DNA of 64,000 nt. It comes from Leptoclinus maculatus. Its lineage: Eukaryota; Chordata; Actinopteri; Perciformes; Stichaeidae. The notes beneath the pieces are model-generated. The model worked only from the letters and a program-made list of their open reading frames with translations, did no database searches and was not told the origin of the DNA. Of the stretch, positions 12,126 to 23,935 are shown in pieces (position 1 is the first letter of the stretch; each line of letters opens with the position of its first letter). The stretch covers positions 214,501-278,500 of the forward strand of contig JAVDOI010000126.1 of assembly GCA_032191485.1 (NCBI GenBank). Direction: 5' to 3'. The position numbers and the translations under genes are program-made.

Positions 12126-14158
12126 GCAGCCTTCATTGAAAACTAACCATAGAGGGTTACTTAACACGTCTATCTCCGATGCCAAGGGGTACCAACTAAG
12201 AGGCAATATTTGACGAGTCGGGAGTCAGAATGTGTTTGAATGTTTGCAGGTGGTGAGTACAAGGTTTGAATGTAAAAATGGCAAGTTCAAACTCACTGTA
12301 ATATTCCTCCAAATGTTTGTTGAGTAGAACACAATAGAACGTGTTAGAACGGTTTCTAACAGAACATCATAATATCTGTGAGTAATGCATACTCCCGCTG
12401 TCCTGTTGAAAGTGATGGGTGGTACAAATGAAGAAGTTTGGCCTTTGGTTTTTTCAGTGTTTGGCTAATATTTGGGTGTACATGGCAACAAATCGACAAA
12501 GTTTATACAAGACAAAGAAAAAAGCCAGTTTAATCTCCCTCCCAACAGCTGCCCAGTCGGAGTAGTTGAAAGACAGAAACCAGGATGATGTGAGGATGCT
12601 ATGAGGAGCTGAGATTAAGAGGCGTGGGTGTGACATGGGTGTTTGACTGCCTCACAGTTTCCAGCTCCATTTATCATTCTCAGATTCCATATGTAGAATG
12701 TGTTAGCTGCGGGGAGGAGAGCAGAGGAGGCCCGGCCCGACAGCCTCTGATGGATCACCTGCATACTTCACAAGATTTCTAATTAGAGGTACCCCAACAG
12801 AAAAAGTACAGGTGCCTCGTGCTCTTCTACCTTTTCTTAGCCTTACACGCTGTAGTCTGGATCAGTGACAGGTCTGGAAAACTGAAACGTCTGTTCTGAC
12901 CACAACTTCAGCGTAGGATGGCGAGGCCAGATGGAGAAATATGCTTCTATTCTAAAAACTATCTTCTGGCAAACTTCAGCCTCTGGAAAAACTTGCAATT
13001 CGTCTGCTATAAACAAGTACTTCAATTCTGAACACTCTGAAAAAGCCTAAAATCCCTTTTAGGCTCCTTTGGTTCAGATCAGTTTCTTTATAGCGGGTAT
13101 TTTTGGGTAAATGTGAGTATTGCTTGACCTATTCCTTATTTTGAAAGCCTGTCTGAAGCAATTGTTTCCCCATTTAGCCCCAATTGTCCTGTATTTTGTA
13201 TTGACCTTTGTTAAATTTAGTCGATACACACCCACTGACTGATCCATCAATTTGTTTCGTATTCTTGAAATGTGTTGAAATCAATTATCTCCACCTGTGA
13301 TGTATTACTTCAGATCAGTCTTGGGCTGGAGTCGAAAAGTCAAAAAATTACGTCCTAATGTCTTTTCCCGACCACCTTTCCTTGTCATGATGGAAAACGA
13401 TGAAGAAAGATGTGAAGGAGTATAGTGGCCGTTTAAAATGCTCCAAATCTCTCGGCCACTTAGTCTTCAAGGTATCTGACTTCTGACTTGTGTTCCAATT
13501 ACTTCATAACATTTTTGTGAAGACCCAATGTACTCACAGAGGCCAGGGAAATCTTAAACAAGGGTTTATTAGAGATCCATTATAACGTGACGGCAGGTGA
13601 TTTACATCCAGTTACATCTTTCCTCTGTGCACCGTCAAATTGATGTTCCAAGATAAATATATTGGTTACCACTCTAACGGTCAAAAACGTGTTGCAATCC
13701 AAACCTAAGCAGACGTCATAAGACGTTTCTCATGGTACACTTACACATATACAGTTTGTATGGCAATAAAAGAAGTGAATGAAGAATGTTTTGTTTTTTT
13801 GGTGGGTGTTTTCATGGGAGTGTGGATCTTTCTAATCTATTTGAGGAGTGCCAATGGTTTTCATGTTCCACATTGTAAGTGTGTCATACAGTGTGGGACT
13901 GACACTGGAAAGGTGTGGGGGGGGGAGGGGGAAGGGGTTTTAGACCAGTGGATGCTTTGACGAGGGCTTTATTTAAAGCATACTGACATCTTAAGGAGTC
14001 AACTGGGCCCTGCCTCAACGACTAATTTCCTGTTGCAATGACCTCTAAGGGTCAATCATGGGCCACATCATTGATGGACACCTTCCAGTTTGCACGTTGC
14101 TCAAACAACTCCACAGATGATGATGTATCATTCAGCAGAACGTGAACCAGAATCTTCA
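12126..14158. other. No gene seen
   Basis: Anonymous sequence. The only simple-sequence feature is a G-rich tract at about 13915-13937. Confidence 0.5.
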
Positions 14159-14415
14159 AACTGTTTGACTCTAAATGGACCATAATTTACTAAATGAACA
14201 TCATGCTGTATTGAAGAAGACTTGAAACTAGAGATTGAGACCATAAACTCATGTTTACAATGTTTACTGAGGTAATAAATCAAGAGAGAAGTAGAGTCAT
14301 TTTCTCATAGACTTCTATACAACCAGAGGAGTCGCCCCCTGGTGGACACTAGAGAGAATGCAGCTTTAAGACACTTCCCCATTGGCTTCACTTGTCAGAC
14401 CTGGAGGTTGCTGCC
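14159..14415 (-). repeat. Dispersed family A, copy A4
   Basis: Same orientation as A1: GTTTGACTCTAAATGGACC to GAGTCGCCCCCTGGTGGAC, GCAGCTTTAAGAC, ATTGGCTTCACTTGTCAG, CTGGAGGTTGCTGCC. It directly abuts the LINE relic that follows. Confidence 0.9.
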
Positions 14416-14429
14416 TGATAAAAACACAT

Positions 14430-15335
14430 ATACTAGAACACTGTTTGCAGACTTCAGTTCAGTCTTCCATTACAATCATCCCATAGTAACAGACAGATAA
14501 GATCTCCCTGCTGTATTCATCACCTCCCTCTGCTACTAGATCTCATGCCAGATAGACTACAGATTGAAAGCAACATCTTGCCTCCCAGGGCTGTGTGTTT
14601 GGCGCGTTGCTACAGACCTCAGGAGGACGTGGCTTGGACCGTTCCCCCACCACACACGAACTGTTCCAACAAGTTTCTTTGAGTGCACATTGCTGAGGAT
14701 CACTGAACACCACCATCCGGCCAAGAGCAGCCCATTAGCAGATGCAGTTCCTGAGAAGACTGAAGGGTTCGGTATTCTTGAAAGGAACTGGGTTGTACAA
14801 ATTGTTGGTGGCAGATAACCTGACAAGCATTTATTTTAAACCTAATGAGGCCTTGAAGAGAGTGACCCTCAATCTTCTCAATCGTTATTTATACCACTCA
14901 ATATCACTAATCGCCTCAAAGAGCTTGACAATCTGTACAATAAACTACAGCCCCAGTCCTTAGAACCTTGATTCAATCCCTTTTACAAGACTCTGACCCT
15001 GCAGTGAATAGTGGGCTGAGAGGATCACCGGGTCTCTGTCCCCTCCCTCCAGAACATCTAATGAGAGAGATAAAGGCTTCCAGCTTCCTGAAGGACCCTT
15101 CCAAACCACCTCACACTGTTGGACCTCTGCCGTCTGGCATTAGAAACTAAAGCATAACATCCAAATCCACTTGGTCAACCAACAGCTTCTTCCTCTTAGA
15201 CTGTTACCCTGCACACTTCAGTTAACATCATCACACATAAACCAAGTCACCGTATATCATATTTATTGCTACTTTGCAAACATATTAACATGTTTGTGCA
15301 TACATCTTATGTATTATTGCACTAAGATACACAGA
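14430..15335 (+). mobile_element. Degenerate L2/Rex1-type LINE (RT domain to 3' end)
   Basis: The plus strand reads RTLFADFSSVFHYNHPI at about 14438-14488, the reverse transcriptase motif A of L2-like LINEs. Further on come MQFLRRLKG at about 14742 and, near 15085-15150, FLKDPSKPPHTVG and PLPSGIRN, the C-terminal block before the 3' UTR. Many stops and frameshifts. Motif order and orientation agree along 0.9 kb, so this is one old copy with internal deletions. Confidence 0.8.
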
Positions 15336-15820
15336 CTGTAATCCCGACACAGGTGTTATTACTGATGATAAGATCTCTGAGTCACAAACATTAAATCATA
15401 TTTGGCAGTGGAAACGCACCTGCATGTTTTAAACATTACCGCAATCCTCTGGTATGTGTGCTGTGTTGTGTTGATACCATTCGTAACTATAGTATTGACG
15501 GACATTTGTTTACTGGGGAGATCATGATAATATCGGGTTTGGATGTTTGTCTCTTTGGCACCTCTGACTATAGATATGATGCAGGTTATTGATTGCATAT
15601 TGTGTAATTGATCAGATTACCATATCCTTACTTTACCTTAAATTAAAAGCTTCAATCCAACATCCTTATCTGCCATTGAAAACACATAATATGGTGAAAC
15701 CATACTTCTTCTATCCCAGGTGTTTGTAACAAGTGAAATGCTGATTGTAGCTGGTTGGTGCTGTGGTCAAACATGTTCACTGACCCCTTGTTACTGTGTG
15801 TCACTGAGTAACGTTGTTAA
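15336..15820. other. No gene seen
   Basis: Anonymous sequence, AT-rich. Confidence 0.5.
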
Positions 15821-16060
15821 AGGCATAGTTCGGGTGTTTTAAAGTCTGGTTGTATGAGGTACTTATCCATAGTCGGTGTATAACCTACTAGATGGAGGCC
15901 GACTCACCTCCAGTTTAGAGAAACAGGCAGGAGTACGGAAATGAGAGTTAAGCAATGTACTGCTGTGGATGTAATTTAGACACCTCAAGGAAAGGCCCAC
16001 CTCAAAAAATCAATATCAGTTTAAGTGAACTGAACCTGAACTGAAAGTTAAACCTATCCA
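15821..16060. repeat. Probable dispersed teleost repeat
   Basis: AAAGGCATAGTTCGGGTGTT, then GTATGAGGTACTTATCCATA and GTCGGTGTATAACCTAC is a block I recognise from fish genomic DNA. Single copy here, so the call is from memory. Confidence 0.4.
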
Positions 16061-16070
16061 TGCACTCTTC

Positions 16071-16395
16071 AATCAGGGGGCGACTCCTCTGGTTCTATAG
16101 AAGTCTATGAGAAAATGACTCTACTTCTCTCTTGATTTATTACCTCAGTAAACATTGTAAACATGAGTTTATGGTCTCAATCTCTTGTTTCAAGTCTTCT
16201 TCAATACAGCATGATGTTCATTTAGTAAATGATGGTCCATTTAGAGTCAAACAGACCATAAAGCAGGGGATGCTTTAGGGCGGGGCTACACGGTGATTGA
16301 CAGGTCATTACCACGGCGTTGTCCAATCTGGGAGTTGTTCAGGTTTTCATCATACAACTTTAATCCTTTCAGTGTTTTCACTTCATGAAAGTTAA
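16071..16395 (+). repeat. Dispersed family A, copy A5
   Basis: Starts inside GGGGGCGACTCCTCTGG. Its right side, ATTACCACGGCGTTGTCC through CAACTTTAATCCTTTCAGTG, is shared almost base for base with A7, defining a subgroup. Confidence 0.9.
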
Positions 16396-16699
16396 TTGTA
16401 ACAAAAAAAGTCTTATTCAGCATTCCATTGCACTTGGAATCTGAAAACATGAGAGATGAGAAAGAACCAAATTTATTCATTGACTGGTTGGTTGGGTAAA
16501 AATGCTTTTGGGCCAGCTGGGATAATTTAATCTCTATGTTGTACCATCTGAGTGGTTTTCCTCAGAGTTAAGGTTCGCCTACAGTACATTCCAGTGAATC
16601 AGCCCCTCTTCTATTACAATTATGATTGAGATTGACAGGGGGAAACATGACGGAGGTACAGGAGGTTGTTATGAAGACAAAAGAGGTTGAGAGAGTTCA

Positions 16700-17165
16700 A
16701 ACCCTGCCTTAGTTTATTAAAAAGTTATGAAGATTATCAGATGCAGTGCTACGCATTTCAGACGAGAACACAAGGCATTATAATAATCGAGGTGGGAAGA
16801 TATGAACGCACTGCTTTGTGGAGCAATGAACAGATTGATTTTTTGTGGAATTTCAGTCTTGTACTGTAGGACGAAAAATGTGGCTGCCAAAAGGTGGGGA
16901 CATTTTTGTGGACGGGCTGACCGTCCAACCTACACAGCGAGCCAAACAGCTGCTGGTTGCAGCTTAAAGAGTTATGGAGCATCCTAAGGATCTATGCAGT
17001 AAAGCATGCTTACTTGGTATAAATGTGTATCGTCCATGATACGTCCGTGCCCGATATGTCCCAAGGGCAGCATAGACAGAGGCCCTCGACTCGATCCTTG
17101 TGGTACACCATGTCTGACGAATGAGCTTGAGGCTAAATGCCATAGGCAGAACATGTTTTGGATGA
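16700..17165 (-). mobile_element. Degenerate LINE reverse-transcriptase fragment
   Basis: The minus strand reads RHGVPQGSSRGPLSMLPLGH around 17060-17120, MDDTHLYQ near 17016-17040 (the active-site YADDTQLY position) and AFISSHLDYYNALCSRL at about 16755-16806. These three motifs in this order and spacing are characteristic of non-LTR retrotransposon RTs. The reading frame changes between them and the stretch between DDT and AFISS is shortened, so it is dead. Confidence 0.85.
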
Positions 17166-17186
17166 TTCATGGGATTTTTTAACGAT

Positions 17187-17203
17187 AAAAAAAAAAAAAA
17201 AAA
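17187..17203 (+). repeat. Poly(A) run
   Basis: 17 consecutive As next to the minus-strand LINE fragment. Its orientation does not fit that LINE's tail. Confidence 0.9.
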
Positions 17204-17857
17204 CGCAATATGTGTCCCTCAACTAAAATGTTTGAACCTCTTTTGTTTCTGTTTGTTATTATTACCTCTAGAAGTTGGTGTGGTAGTCCCTTCTCTTGTA
17301 GACAATAGCTTTTACTTTACAATAAGTCTATTAGAGCCACAAGCAACCCGTTCTTTCTCCCAACTCGACAAATTCATTTTGAAAAGACACTACTTATGTG
17401 CCGTCCCTGACACGTCCAAGACTGGCACAAATTGGGAACCTAGAGCGTCATAGTTTGAAGTGTAGGATCCCTGACCGAGCTGTATTTGATGATGTTGGAG
17501 AATGTGTCGATAAAAGGGCTTGTTGTAATATGTATAATATATTTAGTGTGCATCTCGTGCTTGTCAGAGGTCTCTTTAAGTCATGGAGAAACAAGGTACC
17601 GTACCTGTGTAGGTCCACACATACCTGCTTTAACCAGACTCTTGACTCCAGGGACACAGAGCGGCCACCTGATCCACTCAGAGCTACTTTTTACAGAGTG
17701 AGTGAGAAATGACCATTTACACTGTGTTAAATTAAGTCAATCAATTATACTGCTCCTTGTAAATCTTTAACAATTAGTGTCTGAGTGTAACTCCCTTGAA
17801 ACGGAGCCCAGACTAGAACGAGCTCTTTGTGCCTGGACGTTATCCAAGCAGGAAAAA

Positions 17858-17862
<5 letters not shown>
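17204..17862. other. No gene seen
   Basis: The 104-codon plus-strand frame at 17398-17712 is not recognised and overlaps open frames on both strands. Confidence 0.45.

Positions 17863-17905
<43 letters not shown>
17863..17905. repeat. (GT)n microsatellite
   Basis: 43-base GT tract. Confidence 1.
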
Positions 17906-17906
<1 letters not shown>

Positions 17907-18489
17907 AATTCCTCAACATGTAATGCTCGTGGTAGCTCCATGCGATCACATGCTCATGTTCGCATGAATGACAGCACCTGGTAGAGATTACCTATAGAAG
18001 GGCTGAGCATTGATGTACAATTAGCGCAGGGCTCACGCCTGGCCTGGCCCGCGGAGCCAGTAAACAGCAGGGGGGGAGCTTAGCAGTTGGATTTTTACAA
18101 CCAACACCTGCCCCTTACGGGCCAGAGGTAGACTGCTCTACAACCAGGCCATTAACCTGAAGAATGAGAGCTCACTGCCACGAGTCCTGCATTCTTCATG
18201 CATCTTGTCAGAGCGGTTCATGAGCTTGTTGACGATCATTTCCACCTTGGGAGATGACGTAATAATAAATATGTGCTGGGGTGCGGTTTGTTGAATTGGA
18301 TCATACATTTGCCTTCTATTTGAGGGGGGGGGGGGGGTCATGCGTAAAGTTCATTTATTTATTTGTGTGTTTAACATACATGTAGATGGAGTTTTATTTC
18401 CATTTTTCCTGAGCGTGCACACACTTTTAATATTGTGATTTAAAAGAATGTAAATCTGTTTTGTGCAATTGTCCACATTGTGTTTCTTC
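17906..18489. other. No gene seen; 13+ G run near 18325
   Basis: Anonymous except for a homopolymer G run at about 18325-18338. Confidence 0.5.
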
Positions 18490-18735
18490 TGGCGAAGTAT
18501 CCTCATACAACGGTTCGTATGATATCTCACAAAAAAGTTACGACTCATTTGTTGTTTTCAAACGAAAGCCAGCATATTACAACTCGTTATATGAATACAG
18601 TCTTTTCAAAATAAACTTCTTCCATCTTCACAGGAAACAACAACAAAACTACTTAGTTTAGGAAGCGATCGTCTTTTGGGTTAAAATAACCACTAAAGTG
18701 CGTTAAGTTACATGACGTACACAACGTTGACTTCT
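18490..18735 (-). repeat. Dispersed family B, reverse copy
   Basis: CCTCATACAACGGTTCGTATG and GATATCTCAC, ATGAATACAGTCTTTTCAAA, CATCTTCACAGGAAACAACA, AACTACTTAGTTTAGG and GTTACATGACGTACACAACG mirror the forward copy at 25565-25795. Unexpanded at the site that is tandemly expanded in the copy at 53195. Confidence 0.85.
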
Positions 18736-19534
18736 CGTCTCCTGGCTGAGAGCTCGCCATTTGTTGGACACATCAACCTCCTCTTCTGTCCACCCTGTGT
18801 GGGTGTTTGTGCTCTTTATTATTACATGGATAATATACGGAAAAACATTATGAAACGTAATTTTTTGTAGGTGTTGCTCAGAATTCTGTATGAGAACAGC
18901 CTTTCTCTGGACAACAATAGAAGTAGATTTTACTGTGGAATCCAAGAAGCCAGAGTGAATAATGGTCCTTTGTGTTTTTTAGATTAATTCTATAGTAGCT
19001 CCACTCTCCTCAGTGGGTGGGAAGAGAGCAGTGAAAACCAGCAAAGCTTAAGGCAAAGCAATTATTTTACTTCACAGAACTGACAATTAGACGAGGAGGG
19101 GAACTGACAGGACAGGCCTGAACATTAGTCAACAGCCAGGACTTCATCACGCTGAGCCAAGGGACTACATAGTTCTGAGAAGAAGCCAAAACACTGTAAG
19201 ACTTCAGTTTCTTGCTGCCCATCAAAGGTGAGACAGCTGTGAACTGGCTGACGGATTGACCGACTCGTAATGGTTGCAAACCACTAAAAGCCACTCAGAC
19301 ATGTGGAGACCCAGTGTGTCAATGGAACCACTCCAGGATAATCTCCACAACTCTTCTGTTACACTTCTGTGTGTGAAAAAAACCCAAATCTTAAAGAACA
19401 TACTTTCAGAGAACCTTGAAATACGCCATTGTTCTCTGTGAGAAGTAGTCGAAGTTTGAAATGCTCGAGAAGGAATTTTGTTAATTTATTTCCAACTGTG
19501 TCCGTAACTTTTAATGCAATAAATGATTTTGTAG
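18736..19534. other. No gene seen
   Basis: Anonymous sequence. Confidence 0.5.
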
Positions 19535-19757
19535 TGCTGCATTCTCTCTAGTGTCCACCAGGGGGCGACTCCTCTGGTTGTATAGAAGTCTATGAGAAAA
19601 TGACTCTACTTCTCTCTTGATTTATTACCTCAGTAAACATTGTAAACATGAGTTTATGGTCTCAATCTCTAGTTTCAAGTCTTCTTCAATACAGCATGAT
19701 GTTCATTTAGTACATTATGGTCCATTTAGAGTCCAACAGACCATAAAGAAGGGTAAC
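19535..19757 (+). repeat. Dispersed family A, copy A6
   Basis: GCTGCATTCTCTCTAGTGTC to CAGACCATAAAGAAGGG; truncated just before the AGGGCGGGG half. Confidence 0.9.
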
Positions 19758-21430
19758 GACAGCGACTGTGGCCTTTTTTTAAAGGATGCAGACGGGTTTC
19801 CAACTCCAGCATTTAATTTGTTCTCGCCATCGTGTGACTGACTCACAGCAGTCCGATGTCTAACAATGTTGCTCACCGGCTGGAAATCACGCTCGTGAGC
19901 TTTGATTCCGCGCTACGTGCATCAATCCACATACCGTGTATTCTGCGTGCAGCAGCGTGCACCTGAACATGATGAATACACCAACAGTTACAGCAAATTA
20001 ACTCAGAAAATATAGCTGTGATACATCTGTAGGACAATGAATGAATGCATAATATGTCATTGATTGTTTATCACTAGACATATGGTGCAGTTTCCTCGTG
20101 ACAACAATGGCAGTAGAGGTAGAGGTTGGTAGTATTTAGCTTTGCACAAATGAGCATCAGTGACATATTACCTGCATCTAGATGATAATTTACTATAATT
20201 CTTTTAAGAATAAGTTGATAGCATGCCATTGAAGTTGTTTACTGTACAAAGAATCAAGTAAAAGATAACACAACACTTATCTGTTGACATCATTCCTTTA
20301 AAGTTACATCAAAAACGAAATGCAATGTTGTCAGTTGAGCACATGCATACTTTCAACAAAACGCCCCGTACGTGAGGGACTTTGTTCCGTGAGTAGGAGG
20401 GAACCGTCAAAACCACAGCACACTACTTCACTTTGTCACTTTGAAAACCTGCAACTACCCTCTTCCCCTCAATGATAGGTGAGCGTGAGGAATGATGTCC
20501 CGGAGGGACGTGCGGGAGATGCGCTGTGGGTAAGGCGGGTGAGATCTTTCTGCACCTTCGACTGCTTTGAGTAGTTGGCGGTGGTGAAACTGATGCGAGG
20601 TCAGCGCACCGAAGAGCAGAAACTGTGGAAAAACAGTGACGTCAGTGAGGCCGGCTCTCAGGGCGCGTTGACACCGTCCTCAGAGCCAAAAGATGAGCCG
20701 GTCACCACCAATCGTTCACTCTGCTGGATCTGAAAAAATCATTTAGTAAATTCCAAGTGACGTCACGTTGTCCTTTCTCCCCTCGAGTGTCGCAAACGCG
20801 CGCTCTGAGCTTCTATCAAGATGTCTTCATCAGCTCTGGAACGCTGTGAAGCGGCTCTACAGTTAAACGTGATTGTGATTGTGTTACCACCTCTGTAAAG
20901 ATCCTCATGTGCTGAACAGACTTTGTTTATTTGGAGTTCACTTAGCGTGCATGTTGCCAGTATGCACATCTATTCTCGCTTCAAGCAAGAGACACTCCCA
21001 AACCAAACATCGTGCTAGAGAACTAATAAAGTAATAGAAAAGTGTATGTAACAGTAAATCCATTGGATCTCCAGCTACACAGAACATATGCATCCTGTTC
21101 TGTGCACGATGTAGAAGTTCAGTTCGATATGGTTACAGTACGTGTGCTGTAGTTTGTGTCATGTGGAAGATATTATGGAGTAAAGAGTGTCGATACACTC
21201 GTACTTCATACGTCATGACAGTTAAGCTCAGACGTTCTGTGTCGATGCAGTACAGATATTTACTGCTCACACAGTTGACCTTCTTACATCTCATGTTCTT
21301 GAAGGGTTTTATCGTTGATTTCTTTCTTTTCACAGCTCACATGCTGTAAAAACGTCTGCTGCTGTTACTGAGACACGCTGCAGAGAACAGGTCTATTTCA
21401 CACGGGGAGCTAAATGAATGGCACTAAATG
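19758..21430. other. No gene seen
   Basis: Anonymous. No recognised frames or splice-bounded exons. Confidence 0.5.
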
Positions 21431-21610
21431 GGGTCCGCTGTGGCTTAATTAATTGCAGGGTTGGTGGTTCGATCCCCGTCTCCTTCTCCTCCTGTTGAAG
21501 TGCCATTGAGCCAGATGCTGAAGTGCAATCACTCCTGATGGACCTGCAGTGCTGCACGGCAGCTTTGTGTTTGAGTTAGAATGAATGAGAGCTGCAGTGT
21601 AACGTAAAGG
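21431..21610 (+). mobile_element. tRNA-derived SINE, forward, decayed
   Basis: CGCTGTGGCTTAATTAATTG, then GGGTTGGTGGTTCGATCCCC (box B GGTTCGATCC) and GCTGAAGTGCAATCACTCC, with GTGCTGCACGGCAGC. Same family as 11779-12018 in the opposite orientation. Box A is mutated. Confidence 0.65.
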
Positions 21611-21699
21611 TTTATTTACCAGAGAAGACAAGTTCATGAAGACCTATCATTGTGGGTTGACAATGGTGTTCAGAGGTCGTACTTCAGTAACGTCCGTGG

Positions 21700-21835
21700 T
21701 ACCTTTGACCCAAACGACGATCTTTTCCTAAAACTAATCAACTTGATTCCTGTGAAGACAGAAACACTGTATTCATGTAACGGACTTTCTTATGAACTTT
21801 GTTGGTAACACATCCTACGAACTGCTGTATGAGGA
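21700..21835 (+). repeat. Dispersed family B, forward copy
   Basis: GACGATCTTTTCCTAAAACT, ATTCCTGTGAAGACAG, CTGTATTCATGTAACGG, ATCCTACGAACTGCTGTATG. It lacks part of the middle seen at 25640-25790. Confidence 0.75.
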
Positions 21836-22077
21836 TAAGTTGCTCAATTGCTCCGTTTTCTTTCTTTCCTTTGCCTGCATGAGGAACACGCTGGTGTAGT
21901 TCTGTTCCAACTAAAGAACATGTAGGAGGCTTCTGGGTTTTCGGGGTTGAGGATTTGCTGGTTTTATATAGCTGGGATTATTTTCCACAAACCAGAGGAC
22001 AGCCGGGCCAATGGCTGCTGCTGCTATGTCCCGTCAAATACAATGACATCACTGTTTTGTCAGGTTTTTCTTTTAAA

Positions 22078-22080
<3 letters not shown>

Positions 22081-22124
<44 letters not shown>
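22081..22124. repeat. (GT)n microsatellite
   Basis: 44-base GT tract. Confidence 1.
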
Positions 22125-22127
<3 letters not shown>

Positions 22128-22413
22128 GGAGAATGGACTCCATGGTGCTGTGTGGTGCACGGTCAGCTGTTGGCCTGCTAGGACTCCATGACTGATGGGT
22201 AGCAGAGCCACTGGCACAGACTTCCACAGCTGCACTAGATGATGCCGCAGCGCTGCCAAAGCCAGGCGCTCGACATTCCTCCATGAGCAGGAGAGGTGAG
22301 GTAGTGAGCTAGTGTAGTGGCACGCAACACTACGCAGCACAGTACGTGTACTGTACACACGTTGACATGTATGTTTCTACACATTCACACATGTAAACAT
22401 CAAGAAATGTAAA

Positions 22414-22435
22414 CCCCCCCCCCCCCCCCCCCCCC
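22414..22435. repeat. Poly(C) run of 22
   Basis: Twenty-two uninterrupted Cs. On the complementary strand this is a G run able to form quadruplexes. Confidence 0.95.
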
Positions 22436-22544
22436 ATGCACATTACTGAGGCTGTTCTCATGCAGCGCTCGTGGCTCTATTTAAGGAAATGAATGCGCTG
22501 TAATACGTAAATATCTCACGAAATCTATTTGTATGTAATCCAGC

Positions 22545-22835
22545 GGGACGGGAGGAGGACGGGTCGAACAGAAACGAGTAGTCGAAGTCGATTTATTTGT
22601 CAAGTAACTTCCGTACTAAAGTAACATCACATCCGATGTTTTCTTAACACAAATCGTGATCTTTTCCTAAACGTAAGTATTTTACGATCTTTTCCTAAAC
22701 GTAAGTATTTTACGATCTTTTCCTAAACCTAACTAAGTCGTTTCCTGTGAAGAAAGAAGTTCATTTTGAAAAGACTGTTTGCATCTGTCGTGTGTAAATT
22801 GATACGCGTTTCTTGACTTTCGAAGGAAAACGCAC
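22545..22835 (+). repeat. Dispersed family B, forward copy with 28-bp tandem triplication
   Basis: TTATTTGTCAAGTAACTTCC at the left, then three units of GATCTTTTCCTAAACGTAAG plus TATTTTAC at 22658, 22686 and 22714 (the last diverges to AACCTAACTAAGTCG), then TTCCTGTGAAGAAAGAAG, AAAAGACTGTTTGCATC and CGAAGGAAAACGCAC. Confidence 0.85.
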
Positions 22836-23814
22836 AAAAAAAGAGGAATACATGTGTTCAGGACACGTTGCATTACGTACACCCACGCCTCTACAAGGAC
22901 CCACACATTCATATGTGATAGAAACAAACATGTCTGTTGCTAATTTAGATTGAGTCGGTTTGGCATCAATTAAGGTTTATGAGTGTATAGAAAAGCACAT
23001 AACAACCCTTAAACATATATTGTAAAATAAATACATGCCTCAGAGTAAACTGGGGTATTTACTCACCTATTCCAAGAGCGAGTGGGATGATCACCGTTCC
23101 AGAAAGTCCCTAATATAATCTCCTGCCAGCACAATGAGTCAGTGGAACAGCTATTGCGTAACTCTTTGAAAGGCAACCTCGTACTGTATGATGTGGCATG
23201 TGTAAATCAGATCATCATTTCATATCCACCAAGGAGATGGTTTTTTGTCTTCTTCTGGTATACAATGGCACGTGGCCCACAGTTGGAGGTTTTACTGACA
23301 CGTGGATAACTTGTGACTCGATGACAGAAGACATTGATTTGGGTTAATTGAAATCAGGCCTTGGCTGGAAAACATTGCGTCTCTGTGATGCGGTTATTTT
23401 CTGCTCGTTTGTAACTGATGCTATGAATCTTTCTTCTGTTATGAAATCTGACATATCAGACCAGTATTACTGAGATCAACACCCACGATCAGTCAAGTCC
23501 AGGAACACGTTCCTTAAGAGGAAACAAGTGGAGCACACGTACGGACCAGAAAGATAAAGGTTATTAGTTATCTATCTTATTTATTACTTTATTTAACAGG
23601 CACATTAATAAACATGTGAGTGTACCAGAGATATTTGTCAAATGTTACAAAGTCACATTGTTACACACTGCTGAGATTTTCCTTATTTGGAAGCGTAGTT
23701 TCTGAAGGTTTTATTTTAAATTTTAGTTTTTCTATGCTTCGCCTTTTTCAGATAGTATACAGACATTTTTTTTGTGCTAGTCAGTGATCAGCTACCCTCT
23801 ATCACTGGTCACAA
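22836..23814. other. No gene seen
   Basis: Anonymous sequence. Confidence 0.5.
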
Positions 23815-23935
23815 CAACGTATCCTCGCTCAACGGTTCTTATGATATCTTACGAATAGTTACACCTCAGTTTTTATGCGTTTTCCTACAAATTTCCAGCA
23901 AAACGGAAGACGAACTCATAAAAAACAGATACTGA
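23815..23935 (-). repeat. Dispersed family B, partial reverse copy
   Basis: CGTATCCTCGCTCAACGG, TCTTATGATATCTTACG, GCGTTTTCCTACAAATTTCC and AGCAAAACGGAAG match the outer end of family B. Confidence 0.7.
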
